Positions 54,000-64,000 of a stretch of DNA of 64,000 nt are shown piece by piece (position 1 is the first letter of the stretch; every line of letters starts with the position of its first letter). The notes beneath the pieces are model-generated. The model saw only the letters and a list, made by a program, of their open reading frames with translations. It was not told the DNA's origin and made no database searches. Source of the stretch: Nitrosomonas sp. Is35 (GTDB taxonomy: Bacteria > Pseudomonadota > Gammaproteobacteria > Burkholderiales > Nitrosomonadaceae); assembly GCF_033063295.1 (NCBI RefSeq), contig NZ_JAWJZH010000001.1:3100001-3164000 (forward strand), read 5' to 3'. The translations under genes were made by a program, and so were the position numbers.

Positions 54000-56327
54000 A
54001 TGTCCGACTCCTTAAATTTAGACTGCAATAGTACTAAAGATATCAAATTTCTTGAAATCAAACACTTAAATGGTCCCAACATGTGGACTTATTATCCCGC
54101 TTTGGAAGCAACCGTGGATATTGGTGAACTGGAAGATTTTCCTTCCGATAAGATTCCAGGTTTTTATGAGCGCCTATCCGGATGGTTGCCGTCTCTGATA
54201 GAGCACCGTTGCAGCTATGAAGAGCGCGGCGGTTTTTTACGCCGCGTCAAGGACGGTACTTGGCCATGCCACATTCTTGAGCATGTCACGCTGGAGCTTC
54301 AGAACCTGGCGGGTATGCGCGGCGGCTTTGGCAGAGCACGTGAAACCTCGGTGCGCGGTGTTTATAAAGTTGCACTAAGCGCCTGGCAAGCGGAAATCAC
54401 CACAGCCGCTTTACATTCCGCACGTGAATTGGTTTTGGCCGCCATGAATTTTCAGCAATCCGCCAACCCATTTTATGATGTCGAGGGAGCAATCCAGCAT
54501 CTTCGTGATATGGTCGACTCACTTTGGCTCGGACCTTCCACAGCATGCATTGTAGATGCTGCAATGGCTCGTAATATTCCAGCCACCCGTCTTATTGCAA
54601 AAGGAAATCTTGTACAGCTGGGTTATGGCGCGCGCTGCCGCCACATTTGGACAGCTGAGACAGACCGGACATCGGCCATTGCTGAGGGTATTTCCCGTGA
54701 TAAGGATCTGACAAAATCATTGCTGCAATCTTGCGGTGTTCCTGTTCCGGAAGGGCGTATTGTCGAGAGTGCCGAAGCTGCATGGGAAGCGGCGAATGAT
54801 ATTGGTATGCCGGTTGTTATAAAACCTTGCGATGGAAATCATGGACGTGGCGTTTTTATTGAGTTAAGCCAGCGGGAAGAAATCGAATCGGCTTACCGCA
54901 TGGCGTTACGGGAAGGTACGGAGGTACTGGTTGAACGCTATATTGCCGGAACCGAGCATCGTTTGTTGATTGTCGGTGGACGCCTCATAGCGGCTACGCG
55001 CGGTGACTCAGTATCAGTCATGGGGGATGGTGTCTCAACCATTGCCGAGTTAATAGAATCTCAAATTAATTCTGATCCACGACGCGGGTCGACAGAAGAT
55101 CACCCGCTCAATTTGATCCGTTTGGATAGCGCGGCACAAATGGAAATCGCTCACCAAGGGTATCATCGTGATTCCGTCGTGCCAACCGGCATTAAGGTTT
55201 TGATTCAAAGGAATGGTAATCATGCGTTTGATGTGACCGATCAGGTTCATCCGGCGACGGCGTCTATTGCATCACTTGCTGCACGCGTCATCGGCTTGGA
55301 TATTGCCGGTATTGATCTGGTTACCAGCGATATTTCACGTCCATTGCATGAACAAGGCGGAGCTATTGTTGAAGTCAACGCAGGTCCAAGCTTATTGATG
55401 CATATTAGACCGGCAGTTGGTAAACCCCGTCCGGTCGGAAAAGCGATTGTCGATCACTTATTTCCAGGCCAGGAAAACGGCCGTATCCCCATTGTTGGAA
55501 TTTCCGGAAGTTATGGCAAAACATCGGTTGCTTACCTTGTTGCCAGATTGCTTGTACTGTCCGGCAAGCAAACCGGTTTGGCTTGCAGCGATGGACTATA
55601 TCTGGACTATCGGCAAATTGATAAAAGCAACAGCGCTAACTGGGCGGCAGCTAATCGCACTTTACTCAATCCGACAGTTGAAGCTGCTGTTTTTGAGAAT
55701 GGTTTTGATGTGTTATTGAATGAAGGACTGGCATACGATAGCTGCCAGGTGGGTGTGATCACCAATATTGATCCCGAGCACCATTTTGGCCATCACGGTA
55801 TTGAAACGCACAAACAGGTTTATACAGTGCTCCGTTCGCAAGTCGATATGGTGACACCGACCGCTGCGGCCATTGACGATGTGGAAAAAGACGTAAAACT
55901 CCCGGTCGGTGCAGCAGTCCTCAATGCGAACGATGAAATGCTGGTTGAAATGTCCGAGCTGTGTCACGGTGAAGTGATTTATTTCAGCAGCGAACCGGAG
56001 CTACCGGTGATTAAGCAACATTGCGCAAGTGGAACCGGACCTACGCAGGGCAAACGCGCTGTGATAGTCCGCAATGGCAGAGTTGTACTTGTATCGGGTT
56101 CAAATGAATTGATACTGATCAATCTGCGTGAGATCGTTTCAGAAAGCGGGACGAAAAGCACGCAGGCAATCGAGAATATATTGGCAGCCGTGGGTGCCGC
56201 TTGGGCATTAGGCATTGAACCGAATCTTATACGTGTTGGAATTGAGACATTTGGTTTCAGTCAAGAGAAGTACAAACCTGAAAATCAGAATCTTCTGGAA
56301 TTACAAACACAAGGAATTAAGTTATGA
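54000..56327 (+). CDS. Cyanophycin synthetase-like protein, short (CphA2/CphA'-type)
   Basis: 775 residues. N domain (about 1-165: LNGPNMWTYYPALEATVDIG, RDMVDSLWLGPSTACIVDAA), ATP-grasp (about 225-480: ELTK-like LTKSLLQSCGVPVPEGRIVE, GMPVVIKPCDGNHGRGVFIE, AGIDLVTSDIS, GGAIVEVNAGPSLLMHIRPA), and a Mur-ligase centre with P-loop GISGSYGKTS near residue 501 and NIDPEHHFG. It ends after this centre, without the C-terminal Mur-ligase domain the second copy has. Such short forms polymerise beta-Asp-Arg dipeptides or otherwise assist cyanophycin synthesis in other bacteria. It overlaps cphA by four bases (ATGA). Confidence 0.9.
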   Translation: MSDSLNLDCNSTKDIKFLEIKHLNGPNMWTYYPALEATVDIGELEDFPSDKIPGFYERLSGWLPSLIEHRCSYEERGGFLRRVKDGTWPCHILEHVTLELQNLAGMRGGFGRARETSVRGVYKVALSAWQAEITTAALHSARELVLAAMNFQQSANPFYDVEGAIQHLRDMVDSLWLGPSTACIVDAAMARNIPATRLIAKGNLVQLGYGARCRHIWTAETDRTSAIAEGISRDKDLTKSLLQSCGVPVPEGRIVESAEAAWEAANDIGMPVVIKPCDGNHGRGVFIELSQREEIESAYRMALREGTEVLVERYIAGTEHRLLIVGGRLIAATRGDSVSVMGDGVSTIAELIESQINSDPRRGSTEDHPLNLIRLDSAAQMEIAHQGYHRDSVVPTGIKVLIQRNGNHAFDVTDQVHPATASIASLAARVIGLDIAGIDLVTSDISRPLHEQGGAIVEVNAGPSLLMHIRPAVGKPRPVGKAIVDHLFPGQENGRIPIVGISGSYGKTSVAYLVARLLVLSGKQTGLACSDGLYLDYRQIDKSNSANWAAANRTLLNPTVEAAVFENGFDVLLNEGLAYDSCQVGVITNIDPEHHFGHHGIETHKQVYTVLRSQVDMVTPTAAAIDDVEKDVKLPVGAAVLNANDEMLVEMSELCHGEVIYFSSEPELPVIKQHCASGTGPTQGKRAVIVRNGRVVLVSGSNELILINLREIVSESGTKSTQAIENILAAVGAAWALGIEPNLIRVGIETFGFSQEKYKPENQNLLELQTQGIKL

Positions 56328-58897
56328 AAGTTTTACGCATACGCGCTTTACGCGGACCCAATTTATGGAGTCAGCATACTTCGATTGAAGCTACCGTTTT
56401 TTGTAGTGGATCTGAAAATAGTATTGATACCATTCCTGGCTTTGAAGCAAGACTACGTGAACGTTTTCCTGAGATCTCCTTGCTCCAGCCCGCCGGCCAT
56501 CATGAAGCAGTCACCATGGCCCATGTACTTGAATTTGCGACGCTAGGTTTGCAAGTTCAGGCAGGTTGCCCGGTAACATTCAGCCGCACGGTACAAACAC
56601 CGGAAGCCGATACCTATCGCGTTATCGTAGGATACAGCGAAGAAAAGGTTGGCTTGCTGGCTTTTGAGCTGGCACAAGCTTTATGTATCTCGGCTATTGA
56701 TGATAGCGCTTTTGATTTAGCGGATGCGCTGCATCGTTTGCGCGAACTCAATGAGGATATCCGCCTGGGCCCAAGCACTGGGGCTATTGTACAAGCGGCG
56801 GTTGCGCGCGGCATTCCGTTTCGCCGTTTGACTGAAGGCAGTCTGGTGCAATTTGGCTGGGGCAGCAAGCAACGCCGTATTCAAGCATCCGAGAGCGATC
56901 GTACCAGCGCCGTCGCAGAGTCGATTGTGCAAGACAAGGAATTAACGAAAACTTTATTGCATGCCGCCGGCATACCGGTACCACTTGGCCGGGAAGTGAA
57001 GGATGTCGAAGATGCTTGGGCAGCCGCTTGCGAAATCGGCGTGCCTGTCGTGATAAAACCTCAGGATAGCAATCAAGGTAAAGGCGTCACTGTTAATCTT
57101 GTCACCGCTGAACAAGTCAAAGCGGCGTATATGATTGCAGCCGAAATCAGTGATAATGTTCTGGTAGAGCGTTATATCCCCGGACATGATTACCGCATGC
57201 TGGTTGTCGGTAATAAATTGGTTGCTGCCGCCCGGCGCGAACCCCCGCAAGTCATAGGCGACGGCGTGCACAGCATTTATGAATTGGTGGAGCAAATCAA
57301 TCGCGATCCCATGCGCGGCGAAGGTCATGTCACCTCATTAACCAAGATACATCTGGATGAGATATCCATCGCACATTTAGCTGCGCAAGGATTGACAGCC
57401 GAATCGATTCCCGTGAAAGGAATGCGCGTTGTGTTACGCAAGAATGCCAATTTATCAACAGGGGGCACGGCGACCGATGTAACCGACGATGTGCATCCCG
57501 AACTGGCGGCGCGCGTAGTTGCTGCTGCGAAAGTGGTAGGGTTGGATATCTGCGGTGTTGATGTGGTTTGCGACAATGTTATGAGTTCTTTAGAAGACCA
57601 GGGAGGCGGCGTTATTGAGGTAAATGCAGCACCCGGTTTGCGGATGCATTTGCAGCCATCGTATGGAAAAGGCCGTGCAGTGGGTGAAGCCATTATTGAT
57701 TACATGTTTCCCCAAGGAGAAAATGCCCGCATTCCCGTGATCGCCGTCACCGGCACCAACGGTAAAACAACGACAACCCGTTTAATTGCCAACGTCCTGC
57801 AGAGAGATCATAAGCGCGTTGGCGTTACTTGCACCGATGGTGTTTATGTTGACGAACAGTGCATGGATACCGGAGATTGCAGCGGGCCGAAGAGTGCAAG
57901 AAATATTCTTTTTCATCCTGATGTCGATGCTGCGGTGTTAGAAACCGCGCGAGGCGGTTTGTTACGCGAGGGCCTGGGATTTGATCGTTGCGATGTTGCC
58001 GTTGTAACCAATATTGGCATGGGCGATCATCTTGGCATGGCTTATATCAATACGGCGGAAGAGCTGGCTGTGGTTAAGCGTATTATTGTACAGAATGTAA
58101 CGCCCAATACCGGTTATGCGGTGCTTAATGCAGCTGATCCGCTGGTTGCCAGCATGGCTGAACATTGCCCCGGTTCGGTTATTTTCTTTGCTCAAGATCG
58201 CCATCATCCGGTGCTGGCGATGCATCGCGCGCAGCATAAACGAGTTATTTATGTGGAAAGCAGCTGCATTGTCGCTGCGAGTGAAACGGTTGAATATCGT
58301 ATCCCGTTAAACGAGATCCCTTTGACGAAGAACGGTAGTATCAATTTCCAAATTGAGAATGTGATGTCTGCTATTGGGGCTGGCTGGGCACTCGGTCTGG
58401 AATGGGCGGTTATTCACGCCGGTGTCGCCAGTTTTGTCAGCAATACGCAAACAGCGCCGGGCCGCTTTAATCTCTTTAATTACCGCAATGCAACCTTGAT
58501 TGCCGATTACGGACATAATCCCGATGCGATCCAGGCTCTGGTCAGTGCGATTGATAATATTCCGTCAAAGAAACGTTCAGTCGTCATTAGTGCAGCAGGC
58601 GACCGGCGTGATGAGGATATTCGTCAGCAGACACGAATCCTCGGTGATGCATTTGACGAGGTGGTGCTGTATCAGGATCAATGTCAACGCGGCCGAGCGG
58701 ATGGAGAAGTATTGTCTTTATTGCGCGAAGGTTTAGGTAATGCCAAACGCACGCAAAAAGTCAGAGAAATCGTTGGAGAAGCGATTGCCATCGATGCGGC
58801 TTTGTCCAATTTGCAGGACGGTGAGTTATGTCTTATTCTGGTCGATCAAGTTGAACAATCACTGGGACAGATTAACAACCGTATTGCATTGGGATAA
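56324..58897 (+). CDS. cphA: Cyanophycin synthetase
   Basis: 857 residues. The full layout is here: N domain (RGPNLWSQHTSIEATVFCSG), ATP-grasp (about 215-470: LTKTLLHAAGIPVPLGREVK, GVPVVIKPQDSNQGKGVTVN, GGGVIEVNAAPGLRMHLQPS), a Mur-ligase centre with GTNGKTTT near residue 476 and ETARGGLLREGLGFDRCDVA, and the C-terminal domain with ADYGHNPDAIQAL and SAAGDRRDEDI. It builds the Asp backbone with Arg side chains using ATP. Tandem with the short form, likely one transcript; no cyanophycinase gene lies in the window. Confidence 0.96.
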   Translation: MKVLRIRALRGPNLWSQHTSIEATVFCSGSENSIDTIPGFEARLRERFPEISLLQPAGHHEAVTMAHVLEFATLGLQVQAGCPVTFSRTVQTPEADTYRVIVGYSEEKVGLLAFELAQALCISAIDDSAFDLADALHRLRELNEDIRLGPSTGAIVQAAVARGIPFRRLTEGSLVQFGWGSKQRRIQASESDRTSAVAESIVQDKELTKTLLHAAGIPVPLGREVKDVEDAWAAACEIGVPVVIKPQDSNQGKGVTVNLVTAEQVKAAYMIAAEISDNVLVERYIPGHDYRMLVVGNKLVAAARREPPQVIGDGVHSIYELVEQINRDPMRGEGHVTSLTKIHLDEISIAHLAAQGLTAESIPVKGMRVVLRKNANLSTGGTATDVTDDVHPELAARVVAAAKVVGLDICGVDVVCDNVMSSLEDQGGGVIEVNAAPGLRMHLQPSYGKGRAVGEAIIDYMFPQGENARIPVIAVTGTNGKTTTTRLIANVLQRDHKRVGVTCTDGVYVDEQCMDTGDCSGPKSARNILFHPDVDAAVLETARGGLLREGLGFDRCDVAVVTNIGMGDHLGMAYINTAEELAVVKRIIVQNVTPNTGYAVLNAADPLVASMAEHCPGSVIFFAQDRHHPVLAMHRAQHKRVIYVESSCIVAASETVEYRIPLNEIPLTKNGSINFQIENVMSAIGAGWALGLEWAVIHAGVASFVSNTQTAPGRFNLFNYRNATLIADYGHNPDAIQALVSAIDNIPSKKRSVVISAAGDRRDEDIRQQTRILGDAFDEVVLYQDQCQRGRADGEVLSLLREGLGNAKRTQKVREIVGEAIAIDAALSNLQDGELCLILVDQVEQSLGQINNRIALG

Positions 58898-58918
58898 TCG
58901 GGCTAAACTTTTTAGATG

Positions 58919-58969
58919 TGAGCGTTATTGAATTTCATGTTGATGTTGAACTTGAATCACTAACGCTCA
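58919..58969. repeat. Inverted repeat after cphA
   Basis: Arms TGAGCGTTA and TAACGCTCA are 33 bases apart, about 20 bases after the cphA stop. It may form a large stem-loop and act as a terminator, but the loop is long and no T-tract follows. Confidence 0.4.
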
Positions 58970-59501
58970 TATCGCTATAACAATCCTTACCACAAGTCAC
59001 AAGCTCCAAAATCAAGAGCAATGACGAATTGCTCATCATCCACTCCCCTGAAAGTATTCGCAATGAATGCGATAATTCTGCATTGACAGCTAGCCAGTGA
59101 GCTTGTCATCCCGCTATCGAGGGCGAATGGTGGCAAAGTTTTACGTGGCGCGGTTACGATTCTTGCCGTATCGCTGCAAAATACACCGCTCGCCGCAATA
59201 TTCGGTCAGATTGACGGGAACATGTGAAGCAAGCAAAATAACAGGGCGTTACGAACCCGATCGGGCTTTATTAAGCCATTACACTCATCTACCCAAAGCG
59301 GCACAAAGTCCAGCAATCAGTTTCTTCAGAGAAGCTACTGTAGCTTAAAGTTATTCCCGAGACTTCTCTATCGCAGCAGACTTGCCGGGCTTAATACCCC
59401 ACCTTATGCGGCGGGGTATTCATTGCTTTCTTTAATTCTCTGATCTCCAATTTCTCACTCCCAAAGCTGTGGAAAATTAAATCTTGAGAAATTAAATCTA
59501 T
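58970..59501. other. Intergenic region between cphA and ftsZ
   Basis: About 530 bases between the convergent cphA and ftsZ genes. A plus-strand frame from 59097 (MSLSSRYRGRMVAKFYVARL) exists but has no ribosome-binding site and no recognised homology. A clear hairpin lies at 59393-59420. Otherwise nothing recognised. Confidence 0.45.
59393..59420. terminator. GC-rich hairpin downstream of ftsZ
   Basis: Arms AATACCCC and GGGGTATT, with further pairing in the CC/GG next to a GCATAA-type loop. It lies about 80 bases after the ftsZ stop on the minus strand, so it could end the dcw transcript; on the plus strand it is followed by CATTGCTTTCTTT. It also resembles short hairpin repeats scattered in some genomes. 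Confidence 0.5.
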
Positions 59502-60653
59502 TTAATCGGCCTGTCTTCTCAAGAAAGCGGGTATATCCATTGGATCAACGCCTGATTGACGCATCGCTGCGACGGTGGCATTACCTCTTCTGCCTGTGCG
59601 CATCACAGCCGGTTCTTCAGTAGAAAAAACGGAATCCCTGTCGTCGGTACCAGTGCGTGTATGCACCACGGTTAACGGAGAATTTTGGCTTTGGCTGACC
59701 AAGCTTCCAAGCCCGGTAGCCACCATGGTAACGCGCAGATTATCGGCCATATTTTCATCAATGACAGTACCGACAATAATCGTTGCATCCTCAGCGGTCA
59801 GGTCTTTAATCGTGTTCATTACTTCATGCACTTCGCGCATTTTCAGCGATGAGCTGGCGGTGATATTCACTAGAATGCCGCGCGCTCCGGACAAGGAGAT
59901 ATCCTCGAGCAGCGGGCTTGATACCGCACGTTCGGCTGCAACTCGGGCACGATCTACACCCATTGCGACTGCTGAACCCATCATGGCCATGCCCATTTCC
60001 GACATGACGGTTCTGACGTCGGCAAAGTCAACGTTAACCAAGCCGGGACAATTAATCACTTCGGCGATGCCTGCGACCGCGCCATACAGCACGTCATTGG
60101 CTGCTTTGAATGCATCCAGCATGGAAATATCATTGCCCAGGACCATCATGAGCTTATCATTCGGTATCACTATCAGCGAGTCCACGTGCTGCGACAATGC
60201 TTCCATACCCGCTTTAGCGGCGGCTAAGCGTTTTCCTTCAAATGCAAAAGGCTTACTGACCACGGCAACGGTTAAAATACCCATTTCCTTGGCGACTTGC
60301 GCAACCACCGGTGCAGCGCCGGTACCGGTACCGCCACCCATGCCAGCGGTGATAAACAACATATCCGCGCCTTGAATCAATTCTGCAATACGGTCGCGAT
60401 CTTCCAGCGCAGCTTCACGGCCGATTTCAGGATTCGCTCCAGCACCCAATCCTTTGGTAATGCCCGTACCCAGTTGCAGTACGGTCGGCGCTTTATTGCT
60501 TTTCAATGCCTGGGCATCAGTATTCATACTGATGAACTCAACGCCTTGCATGCCGTTCTGGATCATATGATCCACAGCATTGCTGCCGCACCCACCAACG
60601 CCGACAACTTTGATGACTGCTTCTTGAGTTTCGTTATTCATGATTTCGAACAT
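59502..60653 (-). CDS. ftsZ: Cell-division GTPase FtsZ
   Basis: 383 residues. Tubulin signature GGGTGTG at 106-112, N-terminal VVGVGGCGSNAVDHMI, T7-loop NVDFADVRTVM, and the C-terminal peptide DPMDIPAFLRRQAD that binds FtsA and ZipA. Assembles the cytokinetic ring. Last gene of the dcw cluster segment on the minus strand, 68 bases after ftsA. Confidence 0.98.
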   Translation of the reverse strand: MFEIMNNETQEAVIKVVGVGGCGSNAVDHMIQNGMQGVEFISMNTDAQALKSNKAPTVLQLGTGITKGLGAGANPEIGREAALEDRDRIAELIQGADMLFITAGMGGGTGTGAAPVVAQVAKEMGILTVAVVSKPFAFEGKRLAAAKAGMEALSQHVDSLIVIPNDKLMMVLGNDISMLDAFKAANDVLYGAVAGIAEVINCPGLVNVDFADVRTVMSEMGMAMMGSAVAMGVDRARVAAERAVSSPLLEDISLSGARGILVNITASSSLKMREVHEVMNTIKDLTAEDATIIVGTVIDENMADNLRVTMVATGLGSLVSQSQNSPLTVVHTRTGTDDRDSVFSTEEPAVMRTGRRGNATVAAMRQSGVDPMDIPAFLRRQAD

Positions 60654-60721
60654 AGTGTTTCTCCTTTAGTACATTGAAATTAAAGCCGCCTGACTGCTAA
60701 TACAACCCGTGAAATTTGATA

Positions 60722-61960
60722 TTAAAAATTTCTTTGAAACCACCCCTTCATTCTGGAGAAAATCTGCTTGGCAGATCCTCCTTGTAATCTTGAACCATGC
60801 TGATGCTGCAACTGTTCGATACCCGCCAGAATCAAGCCGATCCCGGTCGAATAGCGCGGTGTATGAATCACGTCTTTCAAATTACCATGATAATTGGGCA
60901 ACCCCAATCTGACCGGCATGTGAAAGATTTCCTCGCCCAATTCCACCATGCCGCGTAACGAAGCGGATCCGCCCGTGATGACGATGCCCGATGACAGCAA
61001 TTCTTCAAACCCGCTGCGGCGCAATTCCGCTTGCACCAAGCAATACAGTTCCTCCGCCCGTGGCTCGATCACTTCCGCCAGCGTTTGCCGCGAAAGTTGG
61101 CGCGACCCGCGGTTGCCGACATCGGGAACTTCCACCATCTCTTTTGTATCGGCCAGACTTCTCAGTGCACAGCCGTAGCGGCATTTGATGTCTTCCGCGC
61201 TCTTAGTCGGTGTGCGTAAGGCCATCGCAATATCATTGGTAATTTGGTCCCCGGCAATCGGAATCACCGCGGTATGCCGGATCGCGCCATGCGTGAATAC
61301 CGCAATATCGGTTGTACCACCACCAATGTCGACCAGACAGACACCCAGATCTTTTTCATCCTCGGATAGCACAGCCATGGCCGATGCCAGCGGCTGCAAT
61401 ATCAAATCACGCACTTCCAAACCGCAGCGATGCACGCACTTGACGATATTCTGCGCCGCCGAAACTGCGCCCGTGACAATATGCACTTTCACTTCCAGCC
61501 GTATGCCGCTCATGCCCACCGGTTCACGCACATCTTCCTGGCCGTCGATGATGAATTCCTGGTTCAGAATATGCAGAATCTGCTGATCGGCCGGAATATT
61601 GACCGCTTTGGCCGCTTCCATGACGCGCTCGACATCTTTTTCGGTAACTTCTTTATCCTTAATGGGCACCATGCCATCGGAATTAAAACCTTTGATATGG
61701 CTACCGGCGATGCCGGTATACACTTCATGTATCTTGCAATCCGCCATCAGTTCCGCTTCTTCCAGTGCGCGCTGAATCGCATTCACCGTCGTCTCGATAT
61801 TGGCCACAACACCTTTTTTCAATCCGCGCGATGGATGGCTGCCCAAACCGATCACTTCAAAACCGCCTTCCGGAACCACCTCAGCGACAATGGCAACAAT
61901 TTTCGATGTGCCAATATCCAGACCGACAATCAAATTTCTATTTTCTCGAGCTTTATTCAT
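60722..61960 (-). CDS. ftsA: Cell-division protein FtsA
   Basis: 412 residues, actin fold. N-terminal VGLDIGTSKIVAIVAEV, phosphate-binding LVDIGGGTTDIAVFTHG, GIVITGGSASLRGM, and the C-terminal amphipathic helix (KQIFSRMKGWFQRNF) that anchors it and FtsZ to the membrane. Between ftsQ and ftsZ as usual. Confidence 0.98.
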   Translation of the reverse strand: MNKARENRNLIVGLDIGTSKIVAIVAEVVPEGGFEVIGLGSHPSRGLKKGVVANIETTVNAIQRALEEAELMADCKIHEVYTGIAGSHIKGFNSDGMVPIKDKEVTEKDVERVMEAAKAVNIPADQQILHILNQEFIIDGQEDVREPVGMSGIRLEVKVHIVTGAVSAAQNIVKCVHRCGLEVRDLILQPLASAMAVLSEDEKDLGVCLVDIGGGTTDIAVFTHGAIRHTAVIPIAGDQITNDIAMALRTPTKSAEDIKCRYGCALRSLADTKEMVEVPDVGNRGSRQLSRQTLAEVIEPRAEELYCLVQAELRRSGFEELLSSGIVITGGSASLRGMVELGEEIFHMPVRLGLPNYHGNLKDVIHTPRYSTGIGLILAGIEQLQHQHGSRLQGGSAKQIFSRMKGWFQRNF

Positions 61961-61980
61961 CTAATCCCATCTCCGTGGTC

Positions 61981-62757
61981 TCACGTTTCTCTCCTCGCGC
62001 CGGATTTACGTGGTACTTGTTGCATCACTTCAGGCATGCGGATGGCAAAACCATTGGGATAGCGCAAATCGACATACGCCAATGGTTCTTGCTGATTTAA
62101 CCGCGCAATACTGTGGTTATATACTGAAACATAACGAACCAATCTCTCTTCAATCTCATTCCGCCCCAATTCCAGAACCGTTCCGGTATTCAATTGCAGA
62201 CGCCAGGCATAGCGCGGCGTCAGGCTTATTTCCGCGATATGCTGCTGCAATGGCGTCAGTATCTTGTTAAAACGCCGGAATTTCTGCGCCACTTCATGCG
62301 CGCTGGCCTCATTAGGGCCGGTAAACACCGGCAAATCAGCATCAGCCGTCACCCGGAACACCTCACCATGCGTATTGACCAAGGCATGACTCCCCCAGTA
62401 GGCCAAGGCCTCATGCTCTTCCAGTGTCACATTCAAACCATGCGGCCACTCTCTTTTCACTCTGGCCTCACGCACCCAGGGTAATTTTACAAAAGCTTCG
62501 CGCACTTCAGTGAGATTTACCGAAATAAAATTTCCTGCAATTTCATCCTTGACCAGCTGTTCAATTTGCTCGCGCGTCACGTGCTGTAACTCCGCTTTAT
62601 TTTTCTCTTTCCCGTGAATAACTTGCACATTAATCTCTTTGATGGGGAACAACGGTGGCTGGATGAGTTGCAAACTGATCGCATACAGCACCGCCATTGC
62701 CACCAAAGTGAGCAATATTCTGGATAACAAATTCAAGGCGTGATGGTTATTCCACAT
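61981..62757 (-). CDS. ftsQ: Cell-division protein FtsQ
   Basis: 258 residues, bitopic: short cytosolic tail, one helix ([19 protein letters not shown]), then a periplasmic POTRA domain ([33 protein letters not shown] [20 protein letters not shown]) and the FtsQ beta domain ([22 protein letters not shown]). Connects early and late divisome proteins. Overlaps ddl by eleven bases. Confidence 0.96.
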   Translation of the reverse strand: MWNNHHALNLLSRILLTLVAMAVLYAISLQLIQPPLFPIKEINVQVIHGKEKNKAELQHVTREQIEQLVKDEIAGNFISVNLTEVREAFVKLPWVREARVKREWPHGLNVTLEEHEALAYWGSHALVNTHGEVFRVTADADLPVFTGPNEASAHEVAQKFRRFNKILTPLQQHIAEISLTPRYAWRLQLNTGTVLELGRNEIEERLVRYVSVYNHSIARLNQQEPLAYVDLRYPNGFAIRMPEVMQQVPRKSGARRET

Positions 62758-63664
62758 GAGCCAGATCCAATATTCTCAAAACCAGATCCTCAAACGGGAT
62801 TCCGGCTGTTCTTGCCGCCATCGGCACCAAACTGTGGCCGGTCATGCCGGGCGAAGTATTGGCTTCGAGAAAATAAAACTGATTGGTTTCACTCAAAATC
62901 AGATCAACCCTTCCCCAGCCCTGACAACCCAGCATCTGGTATGCCTTTAACGCTTCTCTCTGAATCGCCGTTTCCAATTCCATCGGTAAACCGCTCGGGC
63001 AGAAGTATTTCGTCTCATTAGAGAGATACTTCGCTTCATAATCGTAAAGCTCACCCGCAATTTCAATCCGCACCACCGGCAGCGGCGTTTCACCCAGAAT
63101 CGCCACGGTCAGTTCCTTACCGGCAATAAATTCTTCCGCGAGCACCAGTGCATCGTGCTCAGCAGCCAGTTGATACGCTTTTGCCAAATCTTGCTTGTGC
63201 TTCACTTTGCTCAAGCCGATGGTTGAGCCTTCCCGCGCTGGTTTGACGATCAGCGGCAAACCCAATGTCCCGGCGACTTGTTCAAAATCGCTATCCGCTT
63301 GCAACACTGCGTAGCGCGGCGATTGAATACCGGCTGCCTGCCAGATCAATTTGGTGCGCCATTTATCCATCGCCAATGCGCTGGCCATCACACCGCTGCC
63401 GGTATACGGTAATCCCATTAACTCCAACGCGCCCTGGATCGTGCCATCCTCGCCAAAACGGCCGTGCAACGCGATAAAGACTCTATCGAAACCTTGTTGC
63501 AGCAGTTTTTCCATGGCTTGCTCCGCCGGATCGAAAGGATACGCATCGACACCGCTGCGTAGTAATGCATCCAGAACAGCTTGTCCGCTTTGCAGCGATA
63601 TTTCCCGCTCGGCCGACCGGCCGCCCAGCAGAACCGCAACTTTGCCGAATTGCTGCGCGGCCAT
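62747..63664 (-). CDS. ddl: D-alanine-D-alanine ligase
   Basis: 305 residues, DdlB type. ATP-grasp enzyme for the D-Ala-D-Ala end of peptidoglycan precursors. Motifs: [53 protein letters not shown], and [20 protein letters not shown]. The start codon overlaps the murB stop by one base. Confidence 0.97.
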   Translation of the reverse strand: MAAQQFGKVAVLLGGRSAEREISLQSGQAVLDALLRSGVDAYPFDPAEQAMEKLLQQGFDRVFIALHGRFGEDGTIQGALELMGLPYTGSGVMASALAMDKWRTKLIWQAAGIQSPRYAVLQADSDFEQVAGTLGLPLIVKPAREGSTIGLSKVKHKQDLAKAYQLAAEHDALVLAEEFIAGKELTVAILGETPLPVVRIEIAGELYDYEAKYLSNETKYFCPSGLPMELETAIQREALKAYQMLGCQGWGRVDLILSETNQFYFLEANTSPGMTGHSLVPMAARTAGIPFEDLVLRILDLAHVE

Positions 63665-64000
63665 TACGTCAGCCTCCTGGCATCACCGATGATCCGGACT
63701 TCCTGAATCAACGCGATGGCCATTGCTTTTTTAACCCTGCTTTGCACCATCATGATCAGCGCCTCAATATCCGCCGCGCTGGCAGCGCCGGTATTGACAA
63801 TAAAATTGGCATGCTTGGGCGACACCATCGCGCCGCCAATGTGGCATCCCTTCAAACCACACGCTTCAATCAAACGCGCCGCATAATCTCCCGGCGGATT
63901 GCGAAATACCGAACCGGCATTCGGCAGATTGAGCGGTTGACCGGCTACCCGCTGCGCCAGCAACTCCTTGATGCGTTGCCGCGATTGCATCTGATCGCCT
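63664..64000 (-). CDS. murB: UDP-N-acetylenolpyruvoylglucosamine reductase, C-terminal part
   Basis: Only the last 111 or so residues fall in the window; the gene runs off the right edge. Visible signatures are [40 protein letters not shown] and [15 protein letters not shown], which include the catalytic-site Ser (in GSVFRNP) and substrate loop of MurB. NADPH-dependent reduction to UDP-MurNAc. It is the first visible gene of the dcw segment. Confidence 0.95.
   Translation of the reverse strand, partial: GDQMQSRQRIKELLAQRVAGQPLNLPNAGSVFRNPPGDYAARLIEACGLKGCHIGGAMVSPKHANFIVNTGAASAADIEALIMMVQSRVKKAMAIALIQEVRIIGDARRLT

Noticed and set aside
59097..59348. 83-residue plus-strand frame between cphA and ftsZ
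   Set aside because: No ribosome-binding site, basic low-complexity sequence and no recognised homology; left as intergenic.

Overview
The window looks like a chromosomal segment of an ammonia-oxidising type betaproteobacterium, most likely Nitrosomonadaceae. This rests on gene content and order: recA-recX-alaS, a ribE-ribBA-ribH-nusB-thiL-pgpA operon, a dcw cell-division cluster, a PPi-dependent phosphofructokinase beside a membrane pyrophosphatase, several c-type cytochromes and a tandem pair of cyanophycin synthetases. It is an inference; no 16S rRNA gene or amo/hao gene is present.

Layout. Positions 1-3000 are an accessory scar: the start of an unknown gene running off the left edge, a decayed IS481-type element interrupted by an IS3-type element, a CxxCH-bearing gene split by an in-frame stop, and a truncated polyketide-synthase ketosynthase. 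On the minus strand, adk, PPi-phosphofructokinase and hppA (3265-7597) form a pyrophosphate/adenylate cluster. On the plus strand, recA, recX, a small periplasmic OB-fold-like protein and alaS follow (7814-12280), the last three joined by ATGA overlaps. A second accessory patch (12300-15300) has an orphan HicB, a degraded copy of the 3' end of alaS, a complete IS481 element, an MntA/HepT toxin-antitoxin pair and a membrane-anchored unknown. Then come slt and cca, a large MASE1-PAS-GGDEF-EAL regulator, an RTX/DUF4214 secreted protein and a YiiX-like hydrolase. A three-gene set (24501-30115) of Ca2+-type P-ATPase, four-domain universal stress protein and Ca2+/Na+ antiporter-like exchanger suggests cation homeostasis.

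Positions 31400-40150 hold an HDAC-like deacetylase and a probable zinc-limitation island: two COG0523 GTPases, a Zur-type Fur regulator, a palindromic Zur-like operator, a ZnuD-like TonB receptor, and two paralogous secreted proteins carrying a shared HxH motif. The last pair is the best candidate for an undescribed function. Next come a diheme and a triheme cytochrome c, a decayed copy of part of the deacetylase gene, cstA with its small YbdD partner, and the riboflavin/NusB/ThiL/PgpA operon.

The right third contains a coiled-coil lipoprotein, tRNA-Arg(CCG), a CorC/CNNM-type protein, an intact IS1595-type element, the tandem cphA2-like/cphA genes, and the distal dcw cluster murB-ddl-ftsQ-ftsA-ftsZ (minus strand) running off the right edge. 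No CRISPR array, rRNA operon, prophage or recognisable riboswitch was seen.
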